From Arthrobacter cupressi (GTDB lineage Bacteria > Actinomycetota > Actinomycetes > Actinomycetales > Micrococcaceae): a DNA stretch of 64,000 bases. Below are positions 1 through 7,720 of the stretch, one piece after another. Numbering within the stretch: position 1 is the first letter of the stretch; the number at the start of each line of letters is the position of its first letter. Position numbers and translations under genes: made by a program. Location: assembly GCF_900099975.1 (NCBI RefSeq), contig NZ_FNEI01000003.1:218338-282337 (forward strand), written 5' to 3'. The notes under the pieces were generated by a model. The model worked only from the letters and a program-made list of their open reading frames with translations, did no database searches and had not been told where the DNA came from.

Positions 1-1240
1 CGGCGGTGCCGCGCTGCATGCCGATCCCGTGGTCGCCGTCGCCCGCTATTGCGTCAATGCGCCCCAGCTCCGCGGCCTCGTCGTCGATCGCGAGGCGCAT
101 GGCCTCCAAGGCCGCCGCGATCCGTGCGGCCGCACGGCGGGAGTCTTCGCTCGATTCGGGCAGGGCGTCGTCTTCGGCCGGCCGCGCGCCGCCGCCGTCG
201 TCCGTTACCGGTTGGAGGGAGGCGACGTCGACGGCGCCGGTCCGGAAGGCGGGCGTGTCCGCGGGCGCGAGCCACAGGCGCTCCAGTTCCTCGTCAAGCC
301 AGAAGAGGGTGAGCGACACCCCGGCCATATCGAAACTGGTGCAGAACTCGCCCACCTGCGGGTCCACGAGCTCCACGCCGGCGTCCTCCAGGAGTTCGGC
401 AACGCGGGAGAAGACCACGAACAGTTCCTCGCTCTTGACCGAACCGAGGCCGTTGAGCACCGGAACCACCCGGGCTCCGCGGGCCGTGATCCCGTCCGGG
501 AGTTCGGCGGCGCCGAGGAGGTACCGGATGAACAGTTCGGCCAGGCCCGCGGCGCTGGGGATGTCCGTCAGTTCGATGCCCGGCTCGCCGTGGATGCCTA
601 GGCCAATGGCCATCCGGCCCTCCGGAACCGTGAACAGCGGGGTCTCGGCGCCGGGCAGGGTGCAGCCGGAGAAGGCGACGCCCATGGTGCGGGTGCGGGC
701 GTTGGCAGCCCGGGCGACCCGTTCGACGTCGTCGACTCCGTACCCTGCCGCGGCGGCGGCGCCAGCGGTCTTAAACACGGTGAGGTCGCCGGCGATCCCG
801 CGGCGCCTGTGCTGCTCGGCGGGCGGGGCGCTGAAGATGTCGTCGGTGACGAGGACGGTGCGGCAGTCGATGCCGTCCTTCCGGACCGCTTCCTGGGCGG
901 CGCCAAAATGCAGGACGTCGCCGGCGTAGTTGCCGAAGGTGAGGAGGACGCCGCGGCCCTGCTCGCTGGCGCGGACCACCGATTCCACCTGCTGCGCGGA
1001 GGGCGAGGCAAAGAGCTGGCCCATCGCGGCGCCGTGCGCCAGTCCCGGGCCGACGAGGCCACCGAAGGCGGGGTAGTGGCCCGAACCGCCGCCGATGACG
1101 ACTGCCACCTCGGGCTCGGCGGAACGCGTGGAGCGGGAAACGCCCCCCGGGACGCGGCGCACCCATCGGCCGTTGGCGCGCACGAAGCCGTCCACTACGT
1201 CGTCAGCGAATGAAGCGGGGTCGTTCCAGAGCCGGGTCAT
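1..1240 (-). CDS. dhaK: Dihydroxyacetone/erythrulose-type kinase (DhaK-DhaL fusion), 3' end outside the window
   Basis: The frame is open from an ATG at 1240 (preceded by AGGAG, 5 nt upstream) to the left edge, giving 413 codons of an incomplete gene. The N-terminal DhaK (substrate) domain shows GGGSGHYPAFGGLVGPG and the GIHGEPG motif, whose His forms a covalent hemiaminal with dihydroxyacetone in this family. The truncated end enters a DhaL (nucleotide) domain with DAIAGDGDHGIGM. A DhaK-DhaL fusion is the layout of ATP-dependent, not PTS-dependent, kinases. Actinobacterial relatives also phosphorylate erythrulose, so the ketose is not certain. It is separated from the next operon by a terminator and is probably not part of the aromatic pathway. 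Confidence 0.88.
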   Translation of the reverse strand, partial: MTRLWNDPASFADDVVDGFVRANGRWVRRVPGGVSRSTRSAEPEVAVVIGGGSGHYPAFGGLVGPGLAHGAAMGQLFASPSAQQVESVVRASEQGRGVLLTFGNYAGDVLHFGAAQEAVRKDGIDCRTVLVTDDIFSAPPAEQHRRRGIAGDLTVFKTAGAAAAAGYGVDDVERVARAANARTRTMGVAFSGCTLPGAETPLFTVPEGRMAIGLGIHGEPGIELTDIPSAAGLAELFIRYLLGAAELPDGITARGARVVPVLNGLGSVKSEELFVVFSRVAELLEDAGVELVDPQVGEFCTSFDMAGVSLTLFWLDEELERLWLAPADTPAFRTGAVDVASLQPVTDDGGGARPAEDDALPESSEDSRRAAARIAAALEAMRLAIDDEAAELGRIDAIAGDGDHGIGMQRGTA

Positions 1241-1276
1241 CAGGTCTCCTCACCGTCAAGTGCCACAAAACATGTT

Positions 1277-1286
1277 TCCTATAGGA
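1277..1286. promoter_or_regulatory. Perfect 10-bp palindrome upstream of the DhaK-type gene
   Basis: TCCTATAGGA lies 37 nt upstream of the kinase start codon, inside an AT-richer stretch. Its position suggests an operator or promoter element. The regulator is unknown; GntR-type repressors bind sites of this general shape, but this is inference. Confidence 0.3.
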
Positions 1287-1333
1287 TATTGGAAGAGTTG
1301 TAGGCGCCGTCAAGTGAGGACGTTGAAGATAAG

Positions 1334-1368
1334 GATTCCCCGCCGCGTTCGAGCCGCGGCGGGGAATC
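1334..1368 (-). terminator. Rho-independent-type terminator of the aryl-CoA operon
   Basis: Arms GATTCCCCGCCGCG and CGCGGCGGGGAATC pair perfectly around a 7-nt loop, starting 6 nt after the stop codon of the ligase at 1375-3024. On the minus strand the stem is followed by a moderately T-rich stretch. Confidence 0.75.
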
Positions 1369-1374
1369 GTATGT

Positions 1375-3024
1375 TTAGGTGGCGGCGCCTGCGAGCTTGC
1401 GCGGGGTGTTGTCGAAGACGTCGCGCAGCTTGAAATGCTGCAGCTTGCCGCTGGGGTTGCGGGGGAGTTCGTCAACGAAGAGGATCTCGCGCGGGTATTT
1501 GTAGGGGGCGATCGTCCGCTTGACGAAGTCCTGGATTTCCTTGAGTTTCGCGTCCCCGGCGGGGACGCCGGGGCGCAGGACGATGAAGGCGCAGACCACC
1601 GCGCCCCGGGTCTCGTCCGGGACGCCGATGACGGCGTTCTCGACGACGTCCGGATGCTGGTCGATCGCGGCTTCCACCTCGGGGGCGCCGATGTTGTAGC
1701 CGGAGGAGACGATCATGCTGTCCGTGCGGGCCTGGTAGGTGAAGTAGCCGTCGTCGTCCCTAGTGAAGATGTCGCCCGTGACGTTCCAGCCGTTGATTAC
1801 GTAGTTCGCCTGGCGGGGGTCGTCCAGGTAGCGGCAGCCGGTGGGGCCTGCCACGGCCAGCCTGCCTGGCTGGTTCGGGCCCAGTTCCTTGCCGTCGTCG
1901 TCGAGGATCGCTGCCCGGTAGCCAGGGACCGCCTTGCCTGTGGTGCCCGGCCGGATGTCGTCGCCGGCGGCCGAGATGAAGACGTGGAGCATCTCCGTGG
2001 CGCCGATGCCGTTGACCAGGCGGAGGCCGGTGGCTTCCCGGACCGCTTCCCACGTCTCCCGCGGCAGGTGTTCGCCGGCGGAGACCGCAAGGCGCAGCCC
2101 CCGGAGGAGGTCGCCCTTGCCCTCCTTGAGGATGGCCCGGTAGGCGGTAGGAGCCGTGAAGAGAACCGTGGCCCCTGCCGCGGCGGAGGCTTCGGCCAGC
2201 TCGACCGGGGTGGCGCGTTCGGTCAGCAGCGCCGAGGCGCCGAACCGCAGCGGGAAGATAACCAACCCGCCCAGTCCGAAGGTGAACGCCAGCGGCGGGG
2301 AACCGGCGAACACATCCTCCGCCGTGGGCTGCAGGATGTGCCGGGCGAAGGTGTCCGCGATGGCGAGGACGTCCCGGTGGAAATGCATCGTCACCTTGGG
2401 AACCCCGGTGGTGCCCGACGTCGGACCCAGCAGCGCGACGTCGTCGGCGGCGGTTTCCACCGCGGTGAACTCGCCGCTCTTGCCGGCGCAGCGGGCGGCG
2501 AGGTCGCCGTCGTCGTCCGATCCGTAGGACAGGACCGCGACGTCGGCGCCCGCCGCATCCGCCAGCTCGCCCAGGAAGCGGTGGTCGGAGACCGCGAGGA
2601 CGGGTTTCGTCAGTTCGATCAGGGTGGCGATCTCTCCTGAACGCAGCATCGGCATAGTGGTGACGACGACGGCCCCCGCCTTGAGGACGCCCAGCCAGGC
2701 CGCGGCGAGCCAGGGATTGTTCGGCCCGCGCAGCAGGACCCGGTTGCCCGGAACCACCCCGAAATCCTCGCTGAGCACCTGGGCGACCTGGTTCGAGCGC
2801 AGTTGCAGCTCGCCGTAGCTCCAGACCTCGCCGTCGGGAGTTCGCAGGGCCGGCCGCTCGGCACCGTAAGTGGCGACGGCGTCGTCGATCAGGGCCGCGG
2901 CGGCGTTCAGTTTCGCCGGGTACTGGAGCCCGGGCAGCGTGAATTCAAGGGTGGGCCAGCTGCCGGCGGGCGGCAGGTGGTCACGGGTGAAACTGTCCAC
3001 GTGGGCCGATGTCGTCATTGTCAT
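1375..3024 (-). CDS. Aryl-CoA ligase, anthranilate/benzoate-CoA ligase-like (copy 1)
   Basis: This 549-aa acyl-adenylate-forming enzyme joins an aromatic acid to CoA using ATP. Seen are the P-loop-like LGPTSGTTGVPKVTMH, the adenylation motif YLDDPRQANYVINGWNVTGD, and the C-terminal PRNPSGKLQHFKLR with the catalytic Lys. The start is the ATG at 3024 (MTMTTSAHVD), preceded by AAGGAA; the frame stays open farther upstream only inside the thioesterase gene. It is the last gene of a seven-gene operon and is a close paralogue of the ligase at 7721-9373, sharing long identical runs. The operon contains a 2-aminobenzoyl-CoA-monooxygenase-like protein, so 2-aminobenzoate (anthranilate) is the favoured substrate. 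Benzoate or salicylate cannot be excluded. Confidence 0.85.
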   Translation of the reverse strand: MTMTTSAHVDSFTRDHLPPAGSWPTLEFTLPGLQYPAKLNAAAALIDDAVATYGAERPALRTPDGEVWSYGELQLRSNQVAQVLSEDFGVVPGNRVLLRGPNNPWLAAAWLGVLKAGAVVVTTMPMLRSGEIATLIELTKPVLAVSDHRFLGELADAAGADVAVLSYGSDDDGDLAARCAGKSGEFTAVETAADDVALLGPTSGTTGVPKVTMHFHRDVLAIADTFARHILQPTAEDVFAGSPPLAFTFGLGGLVIFPLRFGASALLTERATPVELAEASAAAGATVLFTAPTAYRAILKEGKGDLLRGLRLAVSAGEHLPRETWEAVREATGLRLVNGIGATEMLHVFISAAGDDIRPGTTGKAVPGYRAAILDDDGKELGPNQPGRLAVAGPTGCRYLDDPRQANYVINGWNVTGDIFTRDDDGYFTYQARTDSMIVSSGYNIGAPEVEAAIDQHPDVVENAVIGVPDETRGAVVCAFIVLRPGVPAGDAKLKEIQDFVKRTIAPYKYPREILFVDELPRNPSGKLQHFKLRDVFDNTPRKLAGAAT

Positions 3025-3056
3025 GGCCGTTCCTTTCAGTATTAAGTATGGGTGGA

Positions 3057-3959
3057 TCAGGCGCGGATCATGCCCTCCTGGGCAACCGTTGCCAGCAGGC
3101 GTCCTTGCCTGTCGAAGAAGCGGCCCATGGCCAGGCCCCGGTTGCTCTGGCCGGACACGGCTTCCTGGGCATACAGCACCCAGTCGTCCGCACGGCCGGG
3201 CCGGTGGAACCACATGGAATGGTCCAGGCTTGCGGTGGTGAGGCCGGGGCTGGACCAATGCAACCCGTTGACCCGGAGCAGGGGCTCCAGGATGGTGTAG
3301 TCGCAGACGTAGGCCAGCGCCGCGCGGTGCAGATCGGCCGTGGCCTGCTCGTTGGCCAGTTCGGGGAGCCGGTCGAAGGCTTTCACCCAGATGGCCTGCT
3401 GCGGAACGGCTCCGCCTTCGAGTTCCACGTACACCGGCCCGGGAATGTGGCGCATGTCGAAGCTGCGGCCCGAGGACCAATATCCGGCGGCCGGGCCCTC
3501 GATTCCCTCCAGCACCTCTGCGGCACTCCGCAGTGATTCGGGGTCGACGGCGGATCCGGAACCTGCGGCGGCCGGCGCCGCCGGCTGGAAGTCCGGTCCG
3601 TCCTCGGGAACCTGGAAGGAGCCCATCGCGGTGTAGACGGCTTTGCCGTTCTGGTAGCCGCGGACGCTCCGGGTGGAGTAGCCGCGGCCGTCGCGCAGCC
3701 GTTCCACCTCGTAGCGGACGGTGGCCCCGATATCGACCGGGCGCATGAAGTAGCTGTGCATGGAATGCAGGGAACGGTCGGCGTCCACCGAGCGCATCAT
3801 GGCGGCAGCGGCCTGGGCCACCATGTCGCCGCCGTAGGCCTTGGGCCACGGGACGTACTGGGTGGTGGCCTCGTAGGCTTCGTCGTGGACCTGCGCGGGG
3901 ACCGCAGTCAGCTCGATGGCGTTGAGGAAGGTCTCGGAGGTCAGGGTTCGGGTGGCCAT
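3057..3959 (-). CDS. tesB: Acyl-CoA thioesterase II (TesB family)
   Basis: The 300-aa protein has the double hotdog layout of TesB: an N-terminal half with YGGDMVAQAAAAMMRSV and HSMHSYFMRP, and a C-terminal half with LDHSMWFHRPGRADDWVLY followed by GRFFDRQGRLLATVAQEG. It hydrolyses acyl-CoAs. In this operon it would release a free aromatic acid after ring hydroxylation of the CoA thioester, or recover trapped CoA. The start ATG at 3959 lies 4 nt after the stop of the upstream cupin gene and the downstream ligase starts 32 nt beyond, so it is co-transcribed. The length is normal for the family. Confidence 0.88.
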   Translation of the reverse strand: MATRTLTSETFLNAIELTAVPAQVHDEAYEATTQYVPWPKAYGGDMVAQAAAAMMRSVDADRSLHSMHSYFMRPVDIGATVRYEVERLRDGRGYSTRSVRGYQNGKAVYTAMGSFQVPEDGPDFQPAAPAAAGSGSAVDPESLRSAAEVLEGIEGPAAGYWSSGRSFDMRHIPGPVYVELEGGAVPQQAIWVKAFDRLPELANEQATADLHRAALAYVCDYTILEPLLRVNGLHWSSPGLTTASLDHSMWFHRPGRADDWVLYAQEAVSGQSNRGLAMGRFFDRQGRLLATVAQEGMIRA

Positions 3960-3963
3960 CTGC

Positions 3964-4446
3964 TCAGGCCCTCCGGAAACCGGCGAGGGTCTCGTCGGCG
4001 ACGTCGGGGAGGTTGACCACCAGGTTCTCCGGCGTTCGGGCGGTCAGCCAGACGAGCTCTTCGGTGACGGACATGTTGGCCTCCACGTGGGGCATGAACG
4101 GGGGCACGAAGACCCAGTCCCCGGCCTTCATGTCCAGGAACTCCGAGTAGTTTTCGCCGAAGTAGATGCGCCCGTGACCGCGGAGGACGTAGCCGCCGGT
4201 TTCGGCTTCCCCGTGGTGGTGGGGCAGGGAACGGTAGCCGGGGACGTTGGAGACCTGGCCGAACCAGATCTTCGTAGCCGGGGTGTGCTGGATGCTGACG
4301 CCGGAGACCCGGACGCAGTCGCCGGACTGGGCGGTGTTGGTGTCCTCTTCGCCGGCGCGGGTCACGACCGGGATGACCTTGCCGTCGGGCTGGGCGTAGA
4401 TCGAGTTGTCGCCCTCGAGGCGGTAGTCGGTGATGGTTTCGCTCAT
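3964..4446 (-). CDS. Monocupin protein, putative ring-cleavage dioxygenase (copy 1)
   Basis: The 160-aa protein carries both cupin motifs: GYRSLPHHHGEAETGGYVLRG (metal-binding His-x-His and Glu) and GDWVFVPPFMPHVEAN (third His). It is about the size of bacterial 3-hydroxyanthranilate dioxygenases and half that of bicupin gentisate dioxygenases. A metal-dependent dioxygenase acting before the FAH-family hydrolase is the reasonable guess, but the sequence alone does not prove catalysis. Its start at 4446 lies 4 nt after the hydrolase stop. A close paralogue heads the operon at 9413-9901. Confidence 0.7.
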   Translation of the reverse strand: MSETITDYRLEGDNSIYAQPDGKVIPVVTRAGEEDTNTAQSGDCVRVSGVSIQHTPATKIWFGQVSNVPGYRSLPHHHGEAETGGYVLRGHGRIYFGENYSEFLDMKAGDWVFVPPFMPHVEANMSVTEELVWLTARTPENLVVNLPDVADETLAGFRRA

Positions 4447-4450
4447 GGTC

Positions 4451-5320
4451 CTACTCCTTGGTGTTGATTCGAATGCGGTTTTCAAGCCGGCCGATGCCGT
4501 CGATTTCGGTGGTGATGACGTCGCCGTCCTGCAGGAAGCGCGGCGGGACCATGCCCATGCCGACCCCGCCCGGGGTACCGGTGAGCACAAGGTCGCCGGG
4601 ACGCAGCACCGTGAACTGCGAGATGTAGGAGAGCAGCCGTGCCGGGCCGAACACCAGGGTGGCGGTGTTGCCGTGCTGCACGAGTTCCCCGTTGACGTAA
4701 CCGCGGACTTCGAAATCACCCTCTGCCTCATCTGCCGTGAGCAACACGGGGCCGAGCGGGGTGGTTGCGTCGAAGGCCTTGCCCTGGAACCACTGCAGCG
4801 TCCGGTTCTGCCAGTCCCGCATCGAAACGTCGTTGGCGACCGTGAAACCGGCAATGCCGCGCTGTGCCTCGTCCTCGTCCGCCCGGAACAGTTCGGCACC
4901 GACGACGACGGCGAGCTCGGCTTCCCAGTCGACCCGCTCGCTGCCGTGGACCTGGATGGTGTCCGCCGGTCCGGTGAGGGTGTCCGCGTACTTCGCGAAC
5001 AGGGTGGGATAGGCGGGCAGCTCACGGCCCATCTCCTGGATGTGGTCGCCGTAGTTCAGTCCGCAGCAGATGACCTTTCCGGCTGCTGGCAGCAGTGGTG
5101 CCAGACCGCTCTGCGGGACCGCGACGACGGCGGACTCCGGCGCTGCCGCGTCGGCCGCCACGGCATTCTGCACCAGCGCCCGCCAGCCGTCGGCGACGAG
5201 CAGGGCTCCGGCGTCGGCGGCCGGCAGCGGCAGGTAACGGTCGCCGCCCAAAGCGAGCGCCGCCGTCGTGCCGTTCCTGCCCGTGCGCCGGCCGTCCGTG
5301 CGTAAAGTGGCCAGTTTCAT
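4451..5320 (-). CDS. Fumarylacetoacetate hydrolase family protein
   Basis: The 289-aa protein has the FAH fold signature: CCGLNYGDHIQEMG, the metal-binding acidic cluster DWEAELAVVVGAEL, GFTVANDVSMRDWQ, and VLTGTPGGVGMGMVPP. Family members hydrolyse C-C bonds of ring-cleavage products (fumarylpyruvate, acylpyruvates) or decarboxylate related oxo-acids. Its ATG overlaps the stop of the upstream flavoprotein gene (ATGA), a sign of translational coupling. Next to a putative dioxygenase and an aryl-CoA hydroxylase it fits the final hydrolysis of a gentisate-type cleavage product. Confidence 0.85.
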   Translation of the reverse strand: MKLATLRTDGRRTGRNGTTAALALGGDRYLPLPAADAGALLVADGWRALVQNAVAADAAAPESAVVAVPQSGLAPLLPAAGKVICCGLNYGDHIQEMGRELPAYPTLFAKYADTLTGPADTIQVHGSERVDWEAELAVVVGAELFRADEDEAQRGIAGFTVANDVSMRDWQNRTLQWFQGKAFDATTPLGPVLLTADEAEGDFEVRGYVNGELVQHGNTATLVFGPARLLSYISQFTVLRPGDLVLTGTPGGVGMGMVPPRFLQDGDVITTEIDGIGRLENRIRINTKE

Positions 5321-7707
5321 GCGATCTCAAATTCCTTGGCAGTGGTAACCGGCGTCCAGCGCAGGTGGTTGTCGGTGGTTTCGGTGTCGGGTTCCTTGAG
5401 CAGGGACAGGCGCGGGCGGACGGCATCGGTGCGCGAGCTCGGCGGCTTGCGGCGGCCGGCGCGGAACTGCGGGATCCACTGTGCACCGGGGCCTTGGTAT
5501 TCCTGCTCCGCTGCGGCGTGCAGGGTCCACTGGGGGTCGTAGAGGTGGGTACGGCCCAAGGCGATGAGGTCCGCTCGTCCGGCGAGGAGGATGGAGTTGG
5601 CATCGTCGTAGCTGGAGATGGCGCCAACGGCGATCACGGCCACGCCTGCCGGAGCGGCCACCTCCTGGCGGATACGGTCCGCGAACGGCGTCTGGTAGCT
5701 GCGGCCGAACGCGGGCTTCTCTTCCTTGGCCACCTGGCCGGTGGAGACGTCGATGCCAGCGGCGCCGTGGGCCACGAAGGCCCGGGCGATTTCGACGGAA
5801 TCGTCGGCGGTGTTTCCACCCTCGATCCAGTCGGTCGCGGAGATGCGCACCGTCACGGGCTTGCCGGCAGGCCAGGCCGCGCGAACGGCGTCGAACACTT
5901 CCAGGGGGAACCGCAGCCGGTTCTCCAGGCTGCCGCCGTATTCGTCGCTCCGCTTGTTGGAGACCGGCGAGAGGAAGGAGGACAGCAGGTAGCCGTGGGC
6001 GGCGTGGATTTCGAGGAGGTCGAAGCCGGCCTGTTCGGCGCGGCGGGCGGCCGCGACGAACTCTTCCCGGATGGCGTCCAGGCCGGCGCGGTCCAGCTCT
6101 GCCGGGATCTGGTTGTCCGGACCATACGGCAGGGCGGACGGGCCAACTGTGGCCCAGTTGCCCGATTCGAGGGGCTGGTCGATGCCTTCCCACATGAGCT
6201 TAGTGGAGCCCTTGCGGCCCGAGTGGCCCAGCTGCGCGCCGATCTTGGCGGTGGAACGGGCGTGGACAAAATCCACGATTTCCTTCCAGCTGTCGCGTTG
6301 TTCGTCGGTGTAGAGGCCGGTGCATCCGGGGGTGATGCGGCCGGTTTCGGAGACGCAGACCATTTCGGTCATGACCAGGCCGGCGCCGCCGAGGGCTTTG
6401 GAACCCAGGTGCACCTTGTGGAAGTCGCCGGGGACGCCGTCGACGGCGGAGTACATGTCCATGGGCGAAACGATGATGCGGTTCTTCAGTTCCAGCCCGC
6501 CGATGCGGAACGGCTGGAACATGGCGGGAGCTACCTCGGTGAGGCCCTGGGATTCGGCGAAGTGGCGGTCCACGGCGTCGGCGAATTCGGGGTCGCGCAG
6601 GCGCAGGTTCTCCTGGGTGATGCGGCGGCTGCGGGTGAGCAGGTTGAAGGCGAACTGGGTGGGGTCCTGGTCCTTGTACTGGCCGATGCGTTCGAACCAC
6701 TCCAGGGAGGCCTGTGCGGCACGCTGGGTGGACGCGACCACGGGACGGCGTTCGGCCTCGTAGGCAGCCAGCGCGGACTCGATGTCCGGGTGCTCGTGCA
6801 GGCACGCGGCCAGGGCCAGGGAGTCTTCCATGGCGAGCTTGGTGCCCGAGCCGATGGAGAAGTGCGCGGTGTGTGCGGCGTCGCCCAGCAGGACCACGTT
6901 GCCGTGGCGCCAGCTTTGGTTGCGGACCGTGTTGAAGTTCAGCCACTTGGAGTTGTTGGACAGGACCTCGTAGCCGTCCAGCTCCTCGGCGAAGATCTCA
7001 CGGATCTTGGCGATGGCCTTCTCATCCGAGACGCCGGGAGGGAAAACCTGGTTCGCGGTCTCGTCGAAGCCTGCCGCGTGCCAGACGTCCTCGTGCATCT
7101 CCACAATGAAGGTGGAGCCCTCATCCGAATACGGGTAGCCGTGGATCTGCATGACGCCCCACTCGGTTTCCTTCACGAAGAACTTGAAGGCCTCGAACAC
7201 CTGGTCCGTCCCGAGCCACATGTACTTGTTGGTGCGCGGGTCCAGGTCCGGGCCGAAGGAATCGGCGTACTTGGCACGGATCTGCGAGTTGACGCCGTCG
7301 GCGGCGAGGACCAGGTCGTGGCCGCCTTCGAGTTCCTCGATTGGCGGTGCCATGGTGCTGAACCGCACGTCGACGCCCAGTTCGATGCAGCGGCGTTGCA
7401 GCAGTTCCAGCAGTTCCTTGCGGCTCATCGCGGCGAAGCCCTGGCCGCCGACGGTGATCATTTCGCCGCGGAAATGGATGTCGATGTCCGACCAGCGGGC
7501 GAAGCGGCGGCCCATGTAATCCGCGACGACGGGATCGGCGTTGCCGATGCCGCCCAGGGTTTCATCCGAGAACACGACGCCGAAGCCGAAGGTGTCCGTG
7601 GCGGCGTTGCGTTCCCAGAGGGTGATGTCGTGGGAGGGGTCGAGCTGCTTCATCAGTGCTGCGAAGTACAGCCCGCCCGGGCCGCCTCCGACGATTGCGA
7701 TCTTCAT
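5317..7707 (-). CDS. Aryl-CoA monooxygenase/old yellow enzyme fusion (2-aminobenzoyl-CoA monooxygenase/reductase or salicylyl-CoA 5-hydroxylase type)
   Basis: The 796-aa protein has two flavin domains. Residues about 1-390 are a class A FAD monooxygenase with GGGPGGLYFAALM at the N-terminus and NVVLLGDAAHTAHFSIGSG near residue 300. From about residue 396 (MFQPFRIGGLELKNRI) it is an FMN old-yellow-enzyme barrel with AQLGHSGRKGS, IHAAHGYLLSSFLSP and NKRSDEYGGSLENRL. This fusion matches 2-aminobenzoyl-CoA monooxygenase/reductase of Azoarcus evansii and SdgC salicylyl-CoA 5-hydroxylase of Streptomyces. It would hydroxylate (and possibly reduce) the ring of an aryl-CoA made by the neighbouring ligases. 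The start ATG at 7707 has an AAGGGA site; the stop overlaps the FAH-family gene. Which of the two activities applies is undecided. Confidence 0.87.
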   Translation of the reverse strand: MKIAIVGGGPGGLYFAALMKQLDPSHDITLWERNAATDTFGFGVVFSDETLGGIGNADPVVADYMGRRFARWSDIDIHFRGEMITVGGQGFAAMSRKELLELLQRRCIELGVDVRFSTMAPPIEELEGGHDLVLAADGVNSQIRAKYADSFGPDLDPRTNKYMWLGTDQVFEAFKFFVKETEWGVMQIHGYPYSDEGSTFIVEMHEDVWHAAGFDETANQVFPPGVSDEKAIAKIREIFAEELDGYEVLSNNSKWLNFNTVRNQSWRHGNVVLLGDAAHTAHFSIGSGTKLAMEDSLALAACLHEHPDIESALAAYEAERRPVVASTQRAAQASLEWFERIGQYKDQDPTQFAFNLLTRSRRITQENLRLRDPEFADAVDRHFAESQGLTEVAPAMFQPFRIGGLELKNRIIVSPMDMYSAVDGVPGDFHKVHLGSKALGGAGLVMTEMVCVSETGRITPGCTGLYTDEQRDSWKEIVDFVHARSTAKIGAQLGHSGRKGSTKLMWEGIDQPLESGNWATVGPSALPYGPDNQIPAELDRAGLDAIREEFVAAARRAEQAGFDLLEIHAAHGYLLSSFLSPVSNKRSDEYGGSLENRLRFPLEVFDAVRAAWPAGKPVTVRISATDWIEGGNTADDSVEIARAFVAHGAAGIDVSTGQVAKEEKPAFGRSYQTPFADRIRQEVAAPAGVAVIAVGAISSYDDANSILLAGRADLIALGRTHLYDPQWTLHAAAEQEYQGPGAQWIPQFRAGRRKPPSSRTDAVRPRLSLLKEPDTETTDNHLRWTPVTTAKEFEIA

Positions 7708-7720
7708 GGAAGGATCCCTT

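Noticed and set aside
1375..3849. Extended 824-codon ligase frame
   Set aside because: The extra N-terminal part overlaps the TesB gene in another frame and has no motif; the ATG at 3024 with its ribosome-binding site gives the family's usual length.
3964..4446. Gentisate 1,2-dioxygenase assignment for the cupins
   Set aside because: Known gentisate dioxygenases are bicupins of about 350 residues; these are single cupins of about 160, so only a general dioxygenase guess is given.
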